Translations under genes and position numbers: made by a program
Shown here: in pieces, positions 45,775-57,930 of the stretch
How the letters are laid out: each line of letters begins with the position of its first letter
How positions within the stretch are numbered: position 1 is the stretch's first letter
The notes under the pieces: generated by a model
The model's database searches: none
What the model was told of the DNA's origin: nothing
The model's input: the letters and a program-made list of their open reading frames with translations, nothing else
NCBI GenBank assembly: GCA_016647705.1
Contig: CM028328.1
Span: 50,081,647-50,145,646 of the forward strand
Direction of reading: 5' to 3'
Source: Eucommia ulmoides
Taxonomy: Eukaryota; Streptophyta; Magnoliopsida; Garryales; Eucommiaceae
Length of the DNA: 64,000 nucleotides

Positions 45775-46790
45775 CCTTCTTGACTTGTCCGTATCTTCTT
45801 AGCCTTTTATTTTTGCTATTTGATTCACTGATACATCCATTTGCTCATGTCACTTGTGGCTTCCTAATGATATCCTATCTTGGATTTGACAATCCTTTTC
45901 TGATTACACGTTTCGGTTGTGGCTTCATTGTAATCTCACATTCTATCTTTGGTGCATATTTTCGCTTTGCACACATCGCTTGTGGATATTTGGTGACTTC
46001 CTGTTTTAGCTTTGACATAACTTCTTTGTTTTCTCCTTCAAGTCCACTTCGGATATTATGTAATTCTGCACAAGACATTTCAATAGTTCTTTTCAGTATC
46101 CATTTCATTTTGAATCCATCCTTATTAGACATAAACTTAGGGTTATGAAACGGACATGATACTTTAAAATGCCCAACTCTATTGCAATAATAACATCTCA
46201 AATTTGATTGATCATAGAAAGCAGGAGATGTAAAGGAAGAATCATTTCAACAATAGCCACATAATTATCACTGGCTTGTGATGAAGGATAAGATGGTGAA
46301 GTATATCCACTTTGCCTAGAAAAATCATTCTTAAAATCTATTGAAAAAGTCTTAAGGTCGGATTTTGATTTTTCAAAATTTTTCTTAAGTAAATCAATTT
46401 TAGAAACAAGATCTAACTTTTGCCTGAAAATCATATCAAAATTATTTTTAAAACTTTGTTTTCATTTTCAAGAGAATGCACTTTAGAGAGTAAATTGTTA
46501 ATTTCAAAAACAACATCAAAATATTCTTTTGTACTACAATAATAATCCAAATGCACTTTAGATTTTTAGACACTTTTTCCACCATTTTCAAAAGAATTAA
46601 ATTTTCTTTTTAAATTCAAGCTCTCTTTAGCAAAACGTAGTGTAAAAGAAAATAATTTTTCCATAACAAAAGGGACATTTTCATTATCATCATCTCCATC
46701 ACTACCACAAGAATTACAAGAATCATAAACCATATTTTCATATACGAATTTATCATTATCAAAATAGGATACACAAAACACATAATTCAT
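45775..46790 (-). pseudogene. Element E gag with intact zinc knuckle
   Basis: Three consecutive pieces (46790-46566, 46434-46198, 46201-45875) give MNYVFCVSYFDNDKF, an acidic SDGDDDNENV stretch and a lysine-rich coiled-coil-like region (IDLLKKNFEKSKSDLK). A CCHC zinc knuckle CYYCNRVGHFKVSC follows (C3, C6, H11, C16 of the third piece). The zinc knuckle binds the element RNA in copia gag. The usual N-terminal gag (UBN2-type) domain is missing: the frame begins about 55 bp after the primer site with this C-terminal half. The same arrangement is seen in element F. Confidence 0.8.
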
Positions 46791-46846
46791 GGTGTCTGCA
46801 CGTAACCGGTTTAGCTAAGATGTTAAGCCAAATCGAGCTAAAATTA

Positions 46847-46858
46847 GCTCTGATACCA
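46847..46858 (-). other. Primer binding site, initiator tRNA-Met (element E)
   Basis: The minus strand reads TGGTATCAGAGC two bases inside the LTR. This is the standard plant copia primer site. Confidence 0.9.
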
Positions 46859-46860
46859 AT

Positions 46861-49505
46861 TGTTGGCCCAGTGAGCTACCCAAGGCGGAGGGTGAATTGG
46901 TAGTGACAAAATTTAATCCAAATAAAAATATTTCAAAAATTCAAATAATTAATTTAATCCTAAATTCATTATTATCTCTTTATATTGCAGAGGATAAGTA
47001 TTATAAGTTCTAAGTGCATACCCAAACAACACAAAATAAAGTAAAGTAGATAAACCAGCATACTACGATATATCCTGGTTCACTAAGTTACTCTTGGCTA
47101 ATCTAGTCCTCCGAGCTTCTTGGAGATTCGCACCCACTAATCACTAAGATTCCTTTAAACAGGTAGAAATCAAATCTTTACAAAAATGATTCTTTTCCCA
47201 AGCTCAGAATCAACCTTTATAAATTCATTTTCCCAGGTTCTGGAATAACTTATTCTTTTTCCAAGCTGAAGAATAACCTTATCTTTTTTCAAGCTCAAGA
47301 CTAACCTAATTCTATTACAGGGAGAATCACAACCTAACTTTTTTTATACCTTAGTCTCAAGAATTAAACCTCACAATCACTCCATGTATCCTTTTTCTAG
47401 GTAAGGATAGAACCTTTACAATTCACTCACAATTTGATTCTAATAAGAAAGAATCACACCTAAGCTCTTTTCAACGGGAAAAGAGTAACATAACATTTCT
47501 GTACTTAGGTAAAGATCAAACCTCAATCTCTTTATAGGAAATGATTGAAACCCAAAGCTACCATGACTAGATATTTCCAGTAATATTTAATCTACACACA
47601 ACTCACCAATTACAGAATTGATAAGATTTTTTCCACTTATAGCTTCTACCACCCCATATTAATTAATACTCAATTAATTTCCAGATACTAGTGATAGAAA
47701 TAAAGTGAGAAAACAAAATCTGATTATAATAAATAATGCGGGTAGCACAATTAAGTACATAATCAGATTAACACACAAATCGTTTTTAAAAGATTTTTAT
47801 ACTTTTAAAGTTCAAAAATGATTTCTCAAAAAGATCAATTCACCAAGCAAATAATAATAATAAAATACTCAAGTAAAGAATAAGTTTGGAACGATCTTAC
47901 CAGGAAAACACCGAATAGATTGCACGTAATATCGCAAGACAGCTTAGATCAGTTACGCTAACTCAAATAGAGTTTTAACTCAAGAACTTCTCAATAATCG
48001 ATCTCACAATTGATCTATCAAAATAATATCAGAATGATAACTCTTAGAAAAACTTAGGAACTGAATAGTTCTTGATATTGTGTGTATTTTGTTCTGTGAA
48101 ATTCGCATGTCTAATTAAAGCCACTTAAAACAAGCCCTATAACGGCTAGTTTTCATAAAATATGTCATTTAAAATCACCTATAGACCCCATATATTTATT
48201 CCTTTCAATCCTGATATATTTGACTTAAAAATGTAACTTCTAAAGCTCTCAATTTAGTCCCCAAAATAATTTAATCTCAATCAATGAAAGTATAGAAAGA
48301 ATTATATTTAAATATATGGACTAAATCGTAAGATCAAAATAAAATCCCTTAAATCTCTCCCATATTTTAGACCCAAATTATTCTCCACCAAAATAGCAAT
48401 ATTTAAAATCAAAATTCGCAGGTTTAAATATAGGAATTTCAACGATATCTTATAACAACTACTTTTCAAATATTATGTCATTAAATAACGCCCCAAGACC
48501 CCATACATCATATATAATCAAAAAAGATCTTTTTTATTTAAAAATATTCTTGAAAAATCTCATTTTGGTCCTTAAACATTTTTAAATCGAGATTCATCAA
48601 AATAGAAAGTATTAAAGCACTTTAATTAAAAGAACATTTAATTAAATAGACCAAATTAATGGGGATAATAAAATAGATAGATCATATCTCAATTAAGTTT
48701 AGATTCCTAAGATATCTCTCATATCCTAACCATAAAACGGCTAGTATTTGAATAAATCCTGAAATTCCACAAATCCTGAAACTGACTATCGGTTGACCGA
48801 CCAACACCCATCGGTCGATCGCCCAATTCAAGACGTAGCCCAAGATAAAAGTTTCTGGCTCATCGATCAACTGGTAATTCACGGTCTGTCGACCAAACGA
48901 TACAGAGAGCTTCTTAAGCCAAAATCTATCCGCCTATCGGTTGACTGCCCATTCTTCATTTGTTGACTGGATTATTCAGCAAGTTTCACAAGTAGACCTA
49001 ACAATTTAAAGACTTTATGTATTTTACACAGGTCGACCGATTACACTCCACAAGTCAACCAATCCTGTTGGAACTTTTTTCTTAATTTATTTCAATTCAA
49101 TTCTTCGACATTTTCACTCCTTTAATCGATTTCTTTTCTCGGTTAGCTCCACTAAATTCTTAAATTCAATTTTAATCAATAATCTTTATTTATTTTTCAA
49201 TTACACATAGGAGCAAATAATTTAACTAATTAGGATCCTGTAAAAACACACATAATTTTGAAAAATATTTTGTGTCATGTGTGATCATAATCGAGATACA
49301 TTAAGAGTTAAAATTTAACCTGAGTTGTTTTTCCTAGGTTCTTCAATTTCTTCAAACTCTTAATCTTCCATCATCTTTAGCATTGTCACAATTTCTTCAT
49401 AATCATTTTCATCACTGGAACTAATAAACTAAAACACTCAATAAAATCGTTAGTTTCACAAAAAATATCAACATTTAATTGTTCATCAAAATCTTAGGAT
49501 CAACA
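46861..49505 (-). repeat. Element E 5' LTR
   Basis: The LTR is 2645 bp, TGTTGATCC...GGCCAACA in sense. The U3 part (about 48780-49070) has CGGTTGACCG, TCGGTCGATCG and GGTCGACCG motifs, a decayed version of the GTCGAC repeats of element F. The AACGGCTAG phrase shared with other copia LTRs lies near 48142 and 48734. Confidence 0.85.
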
Positions 49506-49510
49506 ATATT

Positions 49511-50277
49511 CATAATCAATTCCATATTCAACTCCACCACGTTATATTGTCAATATCATATTTAACTCCACCATATTAATAATCAATACCATATTCTCCA
49601 CCATATTGATAGTCAACAACATGTGTTAAAAGCTACCATATCACACCGATAATCATCGTCAACAACAGCAATATATATCAATTACAAGCAGAACTTGTCC
49701 TCTTGTCAAGTCACAATACAATGTCCTATAGGACATGCCCTCTCCTATAAAGACCAACATCATCTCGTAAGATATGCCCTTCTAGCGAGAAATCTATGGC
49801 ATAGTAAGATAATAAAAGCTATTTTCCACCTTTTAAATTCTACTTGATCCATTGAACATCATAAAACTGTCTATTTTCATCATAATTTTTTATTTTTTTT
49901 TTCAAAATTTAATATGAAAACTATAATTTGATAGTTTGTATAGAAAACAGTAAACACCTTTAAACCAATATTTTCAAAAATTTATCTTATGGTCCACAGT
50001 ACTCACCGAGTCTACAGAATCTATAACCTAAGCTTAATAACAAAATGAGTTCAATACAAATACTCAAAAATATATAACGGGAGCAAAATAAAATAATGAT
50101 CATTTTTAACTTTAGTGTTGAAAAGTGTCGAAAACAAAAATATCGGAATCTATTTTTGCTATACAAGCAACCGAACCTGCTGATTATTTTACTGGACTTG
50201 TAGGTTAGGCCTAATTCAATAAAATTAATGTTATTTTTGTATAATCTAATTAATAGCAAAAATTAATGTTAGTTTTG

Positions 50278-50343
<66 letters not shown>

Positions 50344-50966
50344 TCAAATATGCACAAGGACAATTCTTGTTTACTTAGAAACATAAATAATCTCATAAAT
50401 TTTAGGCACAATTCTTGTTTACTAAAAAAATTGATGAAAAAATTGATATGAAATGCTCAAAAGTAAAAATTAACGTAAATATATAACCGTTAATAAATAA
50501 CAAGAAAAATTAATAAATTATACTAACAATATTATTTTTAAATATTAATCAATTTATTATAAATTTATATTATGATACACAACCAATAATCAATTAATCA
50601 AATTTCATTATCTAAAGTGAAATGACATAATATTAATAAAAAAATTATTTATAAATAGAATGCATAAAATCTTATTTCCTAGGGCCCGGTTTATAACATG
50701 TATTTCACATGCATAATTTTTGAGTTACTAAAAATTATACATGTGATGTGGATTACATGCAACAAATCGATAATATTTATAACATCTTAAAAATCCTAAT
50801 TAAATTTATAAATTGTCTACAATTTGTAAAGAACTATGGTTGCCCATATTTTTTTATTTTTTTTCATGAATTAATGAATTATACAAAAATCATTATTTTG
50901 AAGTATTACTTCACTTATTATGAGTAATGTGTACTATTACCTAAACCTATGGTAGTCTTAACCTAT
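49511..50966 (-). other. Element J internal sequence, noncoding
   Basis: No protein domain is visible. The sequence contains degenerate ACCATATTGATA repeats (to about 49620), GTCCTATAGGACATG near 49724, and an (AT)n microsatellite at 50283-50337. Confidence 0.6.
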
Positions 50967-50978
50967 GCTCTAATACCA
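50967..50978 (-). other. Primer binding site, initiator tRNA-Met (element J)
   Basis: The minus strand reads TGGTATTAGAGC, one base from the consensus, three bases inside the LTR end CGTTACA. Confidence 0.8.
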
Positions 50979-50981
50979 CTT

Positions 50982-51544
50982 TGTAACGATCCTATTTCTC
51001 AGGGCCGTCATGCAGTTTCTCTATTTGGAGAATTAATACTAAAACTGAATAATCAATATTTCATTCTATAAAAATTCAAAAAATTTACAACTACGACGAT
51101 AATTATACTTAATTTATCGATTTATCGAGTAAATTTTACAGCAGTAACTAATAAATACAATTATTACAAATTAAATAGAAATTTAAATACAATTTTATGC
51201 GAAATACCATTTTCATCGATCCTGCAATGAAAACTGTAGGATTGTGATCTACAGTTGAGTAGAATTTTAACTCATTTTCTACGTGCATTTAATCAATTTA
51301 TAAATAAACACATAAATATGTTTCTCACATAATAATCCTAAATAATACATGAAAACTAGCAATTAAAATTTTACAACAACTTTAGCATGAATCATATAAT
51401 CAAGAGAGAGATGAAATATAAATATTAAATAGTTAAAAATTTTACCTGAAATCCGAACTGAAACATCCAAATATATAAGACCGTAACTTTTCTATATATA
51501 TTGATATATGCTCCTAACCTTACTTAACATATATCTGTATATTA

Positions 51545-51617
<73 letters not shown>

Positions 51618-51946
51618 CACGTGTGTTATGTATTCTATACACAACATATGTTGTGCTATTTTCTTTTAAACAAGACAGTATAACCAATATATATATATAT
51701 ATATTATTTACATAAACTATATTAAAATATTAATTATATTTTAAAATTCTTAAAATTATATTTTAAATAACGCAATAGTCCCAAAATTTTTAAATGTCAA
51801 TTTAAAATTAACACTTAACCCCCAAAAATTATCAAATATACATTTATACCATAAAGTACAAAATAACCCAAAAATATTAAATTTATATAAAATAATATTT
51901 CCAAAAATATTAATTTTTGGGGAATTACAATTTTCTGGGTAATACA
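50982..51946 (-). repeat. Element J 5' LTR with (TTA)n microsatellite
   Basis: The LTR is 965 bp and ends CGTTACA in sense. A nearly pure ATT/TTA trinucleotide run of about 74 bp occupies 51541-51614. The matching area of the 3' LTR carries a (TA)n run instead. Confidence 0.8.
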
Positions 51947-52389
51947 TTTTAGTTCAATTAGGAACCCAAATTTGTCTACATTTAAATACTTAAAAAAAAA
52001 AAAAAAAACAATTGTTAATAGTATGCCCCCACAATGTTATATTTAAAACATCTAACAAGATTCTTGGTTTCAAAAAAGAATTTATGAAATCTCTTTTGTT
52101 TAAGATTTTTTTGAAACCAATTGTAGCTTTATAAAAAAATCCCTCTTAAACTTCACAAAAGCATTTTAAAATTATTTTTAGCACAAGTGAATTTGAGAAC
52201 AATTGAATGTAAATCTTAAATATTGGATTTCAATTCAATGTTTTCATATTCGAATTTCATCCCTTACTTGTTAAGTGTGTTAATTATACTTTCTAGGCCA
52301 TTAATTTGAGAACATTTGTTTTTATAATCACGCGTTAGTTCTTGATAAATATCAAATAAATTATCAAAATCTAAAGGGTAAAAACTAGA

Positions 52390-52931
52390 ACATTTCGTTA
52401 CCTCATCGCACCAGTGGCCATCGAAGCAAGCATAGATGAATCATCATTGCTCAATTTTTTCGAGCTACTCGACTCTGAGCCATCCCAGGTGGCTTTCATT
52501 GACGTCTTCTTACTCTTCTTCACCTTTTTCTTTTTCTTTCTCTTTTTCCTTCTCCGACTCTGGACATTCAGATTGAAAATGACCAATTTTATAAAAATTG
52601 AAGCACTCAATATTATTCATGTTGAAGTTTTTCTTTCCATGGAATGTTCGTCAAGTCATCTTTTAGTTTTTTTTTTTTGTAAGAAACGATCATTTTCTTA
52701 CTCGCTTTCAAGGCTGATGTCATCACTATCATTGTCGTCCTCAGTCTTTTAAACCCTGAATGCCAAGGACTTATTTTTTCTATTTCTTGTTTCATCCTTA
52801 TATCTTCGAACACTCATCTCATGGGTTATTGGGTTGCCAATAAGTTCATCAAACGTATATACTATAAGATCCTTAGCTTCCTTAATTGCAATCACTTTTG
52901 GCTCCCAAATTTTCGTCATTGATATTAGTTT
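52390..52931 (-). pseudogene. Element I gag, C-terminal half
   Basis: In sense the sequence reads IWEPKVIAIKEAKDL, FDELIGNPITHEM, then MNNIECFNFYKIGHFQSECPE and a very lysine-rich tail (SRRRKKRKKKKKVKKSKK). SWEPKVTAIQEAKDL and DELLGSLMTHE are hallmark gag phrases of plant copia (SIRE-like) elements. The zinc knuckle has lost its second cysteine (CFNF for CxxC). It continues the gag at 62534-62019 across the inserted solo LTR G. Sense-downstream sequence (52389-51947) is too decayed to read. Confidence 0.8.
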
Positions 52932-54783
52932 TGTTGGCCTAGTAAGCTACCCAAGAGGGGGGTGAATTGGATAGATAACAAATTATCAGAGAAAATACTT
53001 GAAAAATATAAATAATTAATTTTAATCCTAAATTAATTATTATCTTTATATAAAAGCGAAAATATAATATCAACTAGGTGCACACCAAACAACAAAAAAA
53101 TAAAAATAAAAAAAATAATGAAAAATAGCAGTACACTAGAAATTTATACTAGTTCACCAAGCTACTCTTGGTTAATCTAGTCTCCCGAGGTCCACGGAGT
53201 GTCACACCCACTAAAATCAAGATTCCTTTAAAGGTAGGAACCAAACTCTCACAACAATTCTTTTCGTAGGCTTAGAATCAACCTTTACAAATTCTTTTTC
53301 ACAGGCTCAGGAATAACTTCTACTTTTTAAGGCTCAAGAATAACCTAATATTCTTTTACCTGGTAAAGATTAAACTGTTACAAAAAATTTCTCACAAATA
53401 AACTCAATTAAGGGAGAATTACTGCCTCAATCTCTTTACAGGAAGAGAATGAAATCAGCTACCATTTGATTAAATATTCCCAATAGTATTCAATCCGTCA
53501 CTCAATTAACAAATTACAAATTGATAAGCGATTTTTCTCACTAGAAGCTTCTATCACCCCAGATAAATTAGAGCTTAATTAATATCCCAAAACTAGTGAT
53601 AGTAAAGTGAGATATTCAAAATTTGATTTTGAACAAAAATTAGGTAGCACGTAATTGAGCACGTAATTAGATTTCTTCAAGAAATTATTTCAAAAAAATA
53701 TTTTTCAATAAAAAATCGAAAAACAATTTCAAAGATCAAATTCCAAGTAAATAATAATTATAGTAAATAAACAAATAACTTGGAACAAATCTCACCAGGA
53801 ATCCACCGAAAGAATAATGATTAGAATGCCAATGACACTTCAGATCGGTTCTAGCAATTATCCACAACAAATGTTTCTCAAAAACAAATCTCAAGAAAGA
53901 TCTCACAATATACTCAGTATGATAACTCTTAGAAAGCACAAAAGTTGAATAGCTTAGAATAATTCTCTATATGTGTCCCACTCAAATATGAAAAAATGCA
54001 GGTCTATTTAAAAGGGAATAAAACAAGCCCTCCAACGGCTAGTTCCCATGAATCATGATGTTTAGTTTCACCAATAGAACCTCTATATCATAATGATTCA
54101 TTTATGATATAATTCACTCAAAAATATCTTTTAAAACTTCCAACTAAGTCCTTCAAATTTTTTCTTCAAACACAATTGAATAGGATTGAAAGAATTATAT
54201 GTACAAAATTGAGAAACATAAAAAATACTTGAACCATAGGAACAATTAGATATCATTTAAATAACTAAAAACACTTTAGATTCCTAAGATATCTGGGAGA
54301 TCCTAACCAAACAACGGCTAGTAACAGCTACTTTTAGAATAAAATCAGGAATTCCACAAAATCCTGAAACAGTCCCCTAAGTCGACTGACCAAGGGTCAC
54401 CTGTTGACCGATCGATTCAGGATGTAGCCAAACCAAAAATTCTTTACCTATCGATCGACTGCTCATACTTTAACTGTTGACCGGACGACTCAGAGAGTTT
54501 CATGAGTCGACCTATCTATTGACCTAGAGATTCAGAGAGTTTTACTTTTGGTCCCAGGTCAACCTCCTTATCGATTGATCAATTCATAGAGTTCATCATT
54601 TAAGCTCAAGTTGACTTACCTGTCGACCAAGAGATTCAACAACTTCACCTTTTATATTTCGGTTGACTTACTTGTCGACTGTTCAATGCTGAGAACCTCT
54701 TCTAAATTCATTTTTAATCCACTTTTTTCACGTTTTTGCCCATTTAATCAATTTCTTTTCTCAATTAGCTCCACTAAATTCTT

Positions 54784-56892
54784 TATTGATCCTAAGATTT
54801 TGATGGACAATTAAAAGTTGAATTTTTTGGGGGAACTAACAGTTTGATTAAGTGTTTCAGTTTATTAGTTCCAAATAATGAAGATATGATGAAAAAGATG
54901 ATAAATGATTAAGAGGTTGAAGAATTTCAAGAACCTAGGAAAAACAACTCAGGTTAAATTTTAACTCTTAATATCCCAATTAGGATCACAAACGGCACAA
55001 AAAGATTTTTAAATGATTTTTATAAATATTTATTTTTAATAGGATCCTAATTAACTAAATTATTTTCTCCTATGTGTAATTGAAAAATAAATATTAATAA
55101 TTGATTAAAATTGAATTTAAGTATTTAGTGGAGCTAACCGAGAGAAGAAATTGGTTAAAGGAGTGAAAATATCAATAAAATGGATTAAAAATGAATTGAG
55201 ATAAGTGTTCCAGCATTGGTAAGTCGATAGGTAAGTCAACCGGAGTATAGAAGGAAAAGTTTTTGTATCTCTCAGTCGACAGATAGGTCGGCCTGTGCTT
55301 AAATATAAACTCTCTGTATCTATAAGTCGAAAGAGCGGTTAACTTGTGATAAGAAATAGAACTCTCTGAATCTCTAAGTCGACAGATAGGTCGACTGATA
55401 GGCACAGAATTTTTGTCTTGGCTAGATCCTGAATCGATCGGTCGATATGTGATTTTGGTCAGTCGACTTATGGGACTGTTTCAGGATATTATAGAATTCT
55501 GGATTTTATTCTAAAAGTAGTTATTACTAGCCATTTTATAGTTAAGATTCATCAGAGATTTTAGGGATTTAATGTTATTTGAGATATGCAACACATATTA
55601 TGATATTCTTGTAGATATGGTTCATTAAGTTTGAATATTTTTCAATTTGGTACATGTAATACTTTATATCCTATTTAATTGTGATTGAAAAATATTTGGC
55701 GGACTTAATTAAGAAGATTGAAATTTATAATTAAGTGATTTGAATCAAGATGAAGTCGTAATGATATAAGGGGTCTATAAGAGCAATTAAGTATCATAAC
55801 AAGTGGGAACTAGGCGTTAGAGAGCTTATTTTATTCCCATAGACCTACGTTTTATATATTAGAGAGAGAGAGATCAAGACTATTATACTGAGATTTTCTA
55901 AGAGAAATCATATTGAGAATTCTTGTGAATTATTTGTTGTGAATCATTGTTGCTACCAAATCTAAAGTGACATTGTTATAATTATTCTTTCGGTAGATTT
56001 CGAGTGAGATCTTTCCAAATTACTTTCTATTTAGTATTGCTTGATTATATTTGAAATTTGATCTTTAGAAATTGTTTTCTAATTTTTTATTGAAAAATAT
56101 TTTTGAAACAATTTGTTGAATCAATCTGATTACGTGCTCAATTACGTTCTACCCATTTTTGTTTAAAATTAGATTTTGAGTATCTTACTTTTCTATCACT
56201 AGTTTTGAGATATCAATTAAGTATCTGTGGTGGTAGAAGCTCTGAGTAAGAAAAATCACTTGTCAAATTTTAAATTGGTAAGTTGAGTGATGGATTGAAT
56301 ATTGTTGTGAGTATTTAATCTAAGGTTAGCTGGTTTCAGTCCTTCCTGTAAAGAGATTGAGGTAGTAATTATTCCTGAATTGAATTTTCTTGTGACCAAT
56401 TTTGTTACAATTCAATCCTTACCAGGTAAAAAGATATTTAGAGTGTTTGTGAGGTTTTAATTCTTTAGCCTTAATTTAAAAAAGAATTAGGTTATTCTTG
56501 AGCTTGTAAAAAATAGAGCTTATTCCTAAGTCTTTGAAAAGGAATTTATAAAGGTTGATTATGAGTATGTAAAAGAATCTTTGTGAGGGTTTGGTTCCTA
56601 ACTTTAAAGAAATCTTGAGTTTAGTAGGTACGATTCTCCGTAGAGCTCGGAGGACTGAATTAGCTAAGAGTAACTTGGTAAACCAGTATAAATTTCTGGT
56701 GTACTATTATTTTTCATTATTTATTTGTGTTGTTTGGTGTGCACCTAGGTGATATCATATTTCCACTGTTATACAAAGATAATAATTAATTTAGAATTAA
56801 AATTAATTATTTGGATTATTGAAGTATTTTTTCTCTGATAGTTTTTTTATCTACCCAATTCACCCCCTCTTAGGTATCTCACTAGGCCAACA
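54784..56892 (+). repeat. Element F 5' LTR
   Basis: The LTR is 2109 bp. It has GTCGAC repeats in U3 (about 55215-55450), GATCAAG after a TATA box at 55851, and the end CACTAGGCCAACA. Differences from the 3' LTR are spread along the length. Confidence 0.9.
55851..55860 (+). promoter_or_regulatory. TATA box of element F 5' LTR
   Basis: TTTATATATT is followed by an AGAGAGAGAG transcript-start-like region. In the 3' LTR the same place reads TTTACATATT (about 60587), a weakened box. Confidence 0.6.
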
Positions 56893-56894
56893 AT

Positions 56895-56906
56895 TGGTAT
56901 CAGAGC
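56895..56906 (+). other. Primer binding site, initiator tRNA-Met (element F)
   Basis: TGGTATCAGAGC lies two bases after the LTR end. It matches the plant initiator tRNA complement exactly. Confidence 0.95.
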
Positions 56907-56960
56907 TAGTTTTAGCTCAATTAGGCTTAACATCAACTAAATTGGTCACGTGCACAGACC

Positions 56961-57930
56961 ATGGATGATGTGTTTTGTGTATCCTCTTTTGATAGTAGTA
57001 AATGCGTATGTGATAATGTGATCTATGAATCTTGTGATTCTTGTGGTAGTGATGGAGATGATGATAATGAAAATGTCCATATTGTTATGGAAAAATTACT
57101 TTCACTCACACTACTTTTTGCTAAAGAGAGCTTGAATTTAAAAAGAAAAATCACTTCTTTTGAAAATGGTAGAAAAATTGTTTAAAAATTTAAAATGTAT
57201 TTGGATGATTATTGTGGTACAAAAGAGTTTTCGGACGTTAGTTTTTAAATTAATAATTTTCTCTCTAAAATGGATTCTCTTGAAAATGAAAATAGAGTTT
57301 TAAAAAATAATCTTGACATGATTTCTAAGCAAATGTTAGATGTTAATTCAAAAATCGATTTACTTAAGAATTGTTTTGAAAAATCAAAATCTGACCTCAA
57401 GTCTATTTCAAGAGCTTCTGAAAATAATTTTTCTAGGCAAAGTGGATATGGTTCATCGTCTTATCCTTCATCACAAACCAGTGATAGTTATGCTTCTATT
57501 GTTAGAAACGATTTATGTTTTACATCTCGTGCTTTCTATGATAAATAAGATTTAGGATGTTATTATTGCAGTAGGGTTGGGTATTTTAAAGTATCATTTC
57601 TATTCAGGAACTGTAAGTTTATGTCTAACAATGACAGATCCAAAACGAAATGGATACCGAAAAGAACTGTTGGAATGTCTTGTGCAGAGTTACATATTGT
57701 CAGAAGTGGACCCAAAGGAATAAACAAACAAGTTATATCAAAGCCAAGTTAAGAAGTCAGCAAGAATTCACAAGCGATGCATACAAAGCAAAAAGATGCA
57801 TTAAAGACAAGAAGCGAAGCTACAAAGAAGCCACGAGAGACATGTGCAAAGAGAAAAGTTGTGCCAAATCTAAGATGGGATATCACCAGGAAGCTACAAG
57901 CGATACGTGCAAAAGGAATCATCAATAAAT
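56961..57930 (+). pseudogene. Element F shortened gag
   Basis: The first piece (56961-57185) starts MDDVFCVSSFDSSKCVC with an acidic SDGDDDNENV stretch. The second (57270-57548) has a heptad-like coiled-coil region (LENENRVLKNNLDMISKQ) and a serine-rich SGYGSSSYPSSQTSDSY segment. The zinc knuckle after 57558 reads CYYCSRVGYFKVSF, so its histidine and last cysteine are lost. A lysine/cysteine-rich tail follows with an imperfect repeat (EATRDMCKEKSC / EATSDTCKRN). As in element E, the N-terminal gag domain is absent. The match to E is collinear, so both descend from the same shortened form. Confidence 0.8.

Larger units (their letters stand above)
39393..49505 (-). mobile_element. Element E: gag-only copia retrotransposon with target duplication
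   Basis: The right end is a full LTR (46861-49505). The left end keeps only about the last 53 bp of the 3' LTR (39393-39445). Both ends are canonical TGTTG / CAACA, and ATATT flanks the whole (39388-39392 and 49506-49510). The internal region has an initiator-tRNA primer site, a decayed gag and no polymerase, and is interrupted by element D. Gag and following noncoding sequence match element F on the opposite strand. Confidence 0.9.
38098..51946 (-). mobile_element. Element J: gypsy-like LTR retrotransposon, interrupted by element E
   Basis: A truncated 3' LTR (to 38468), a polypurine tract, an internal region (38482-39387 and 49511-50966), a primer site and a 965-bp 5' LTR (50982-51946) lie in minus orientation. 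The LTR starts TGTATTACCC or TGTAATACCC and ends CGTTACA in sense. The internal region has no recognisable protein. A degenerate tandem motif like ACCATATTGATAATCAATA occurs on both sides of element E (39289-39320 and 49506-49620), showing that E landed in a repeat array. J is probably non-autonomous; assignment to gypsy rests on LTR and primer-site style. Confidence 0.65.

Noticed and set aside
45780-46148. 122-codon plus-strand open frame
   Set aside because: It is the antisense shadow of the element E gag zinc-knuckle frame.
50283-50337. (AT)n run as a replication origin or matrix attachment site
   Set aside because: Simple-repeat composition alone does not support such a function.
52414-52752. 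112-codon plus-strand frame with phenylalanine-rich segment
   Set aside because: It is the antisense of the lysine-rich tail and zinc knuckle of element I gag.
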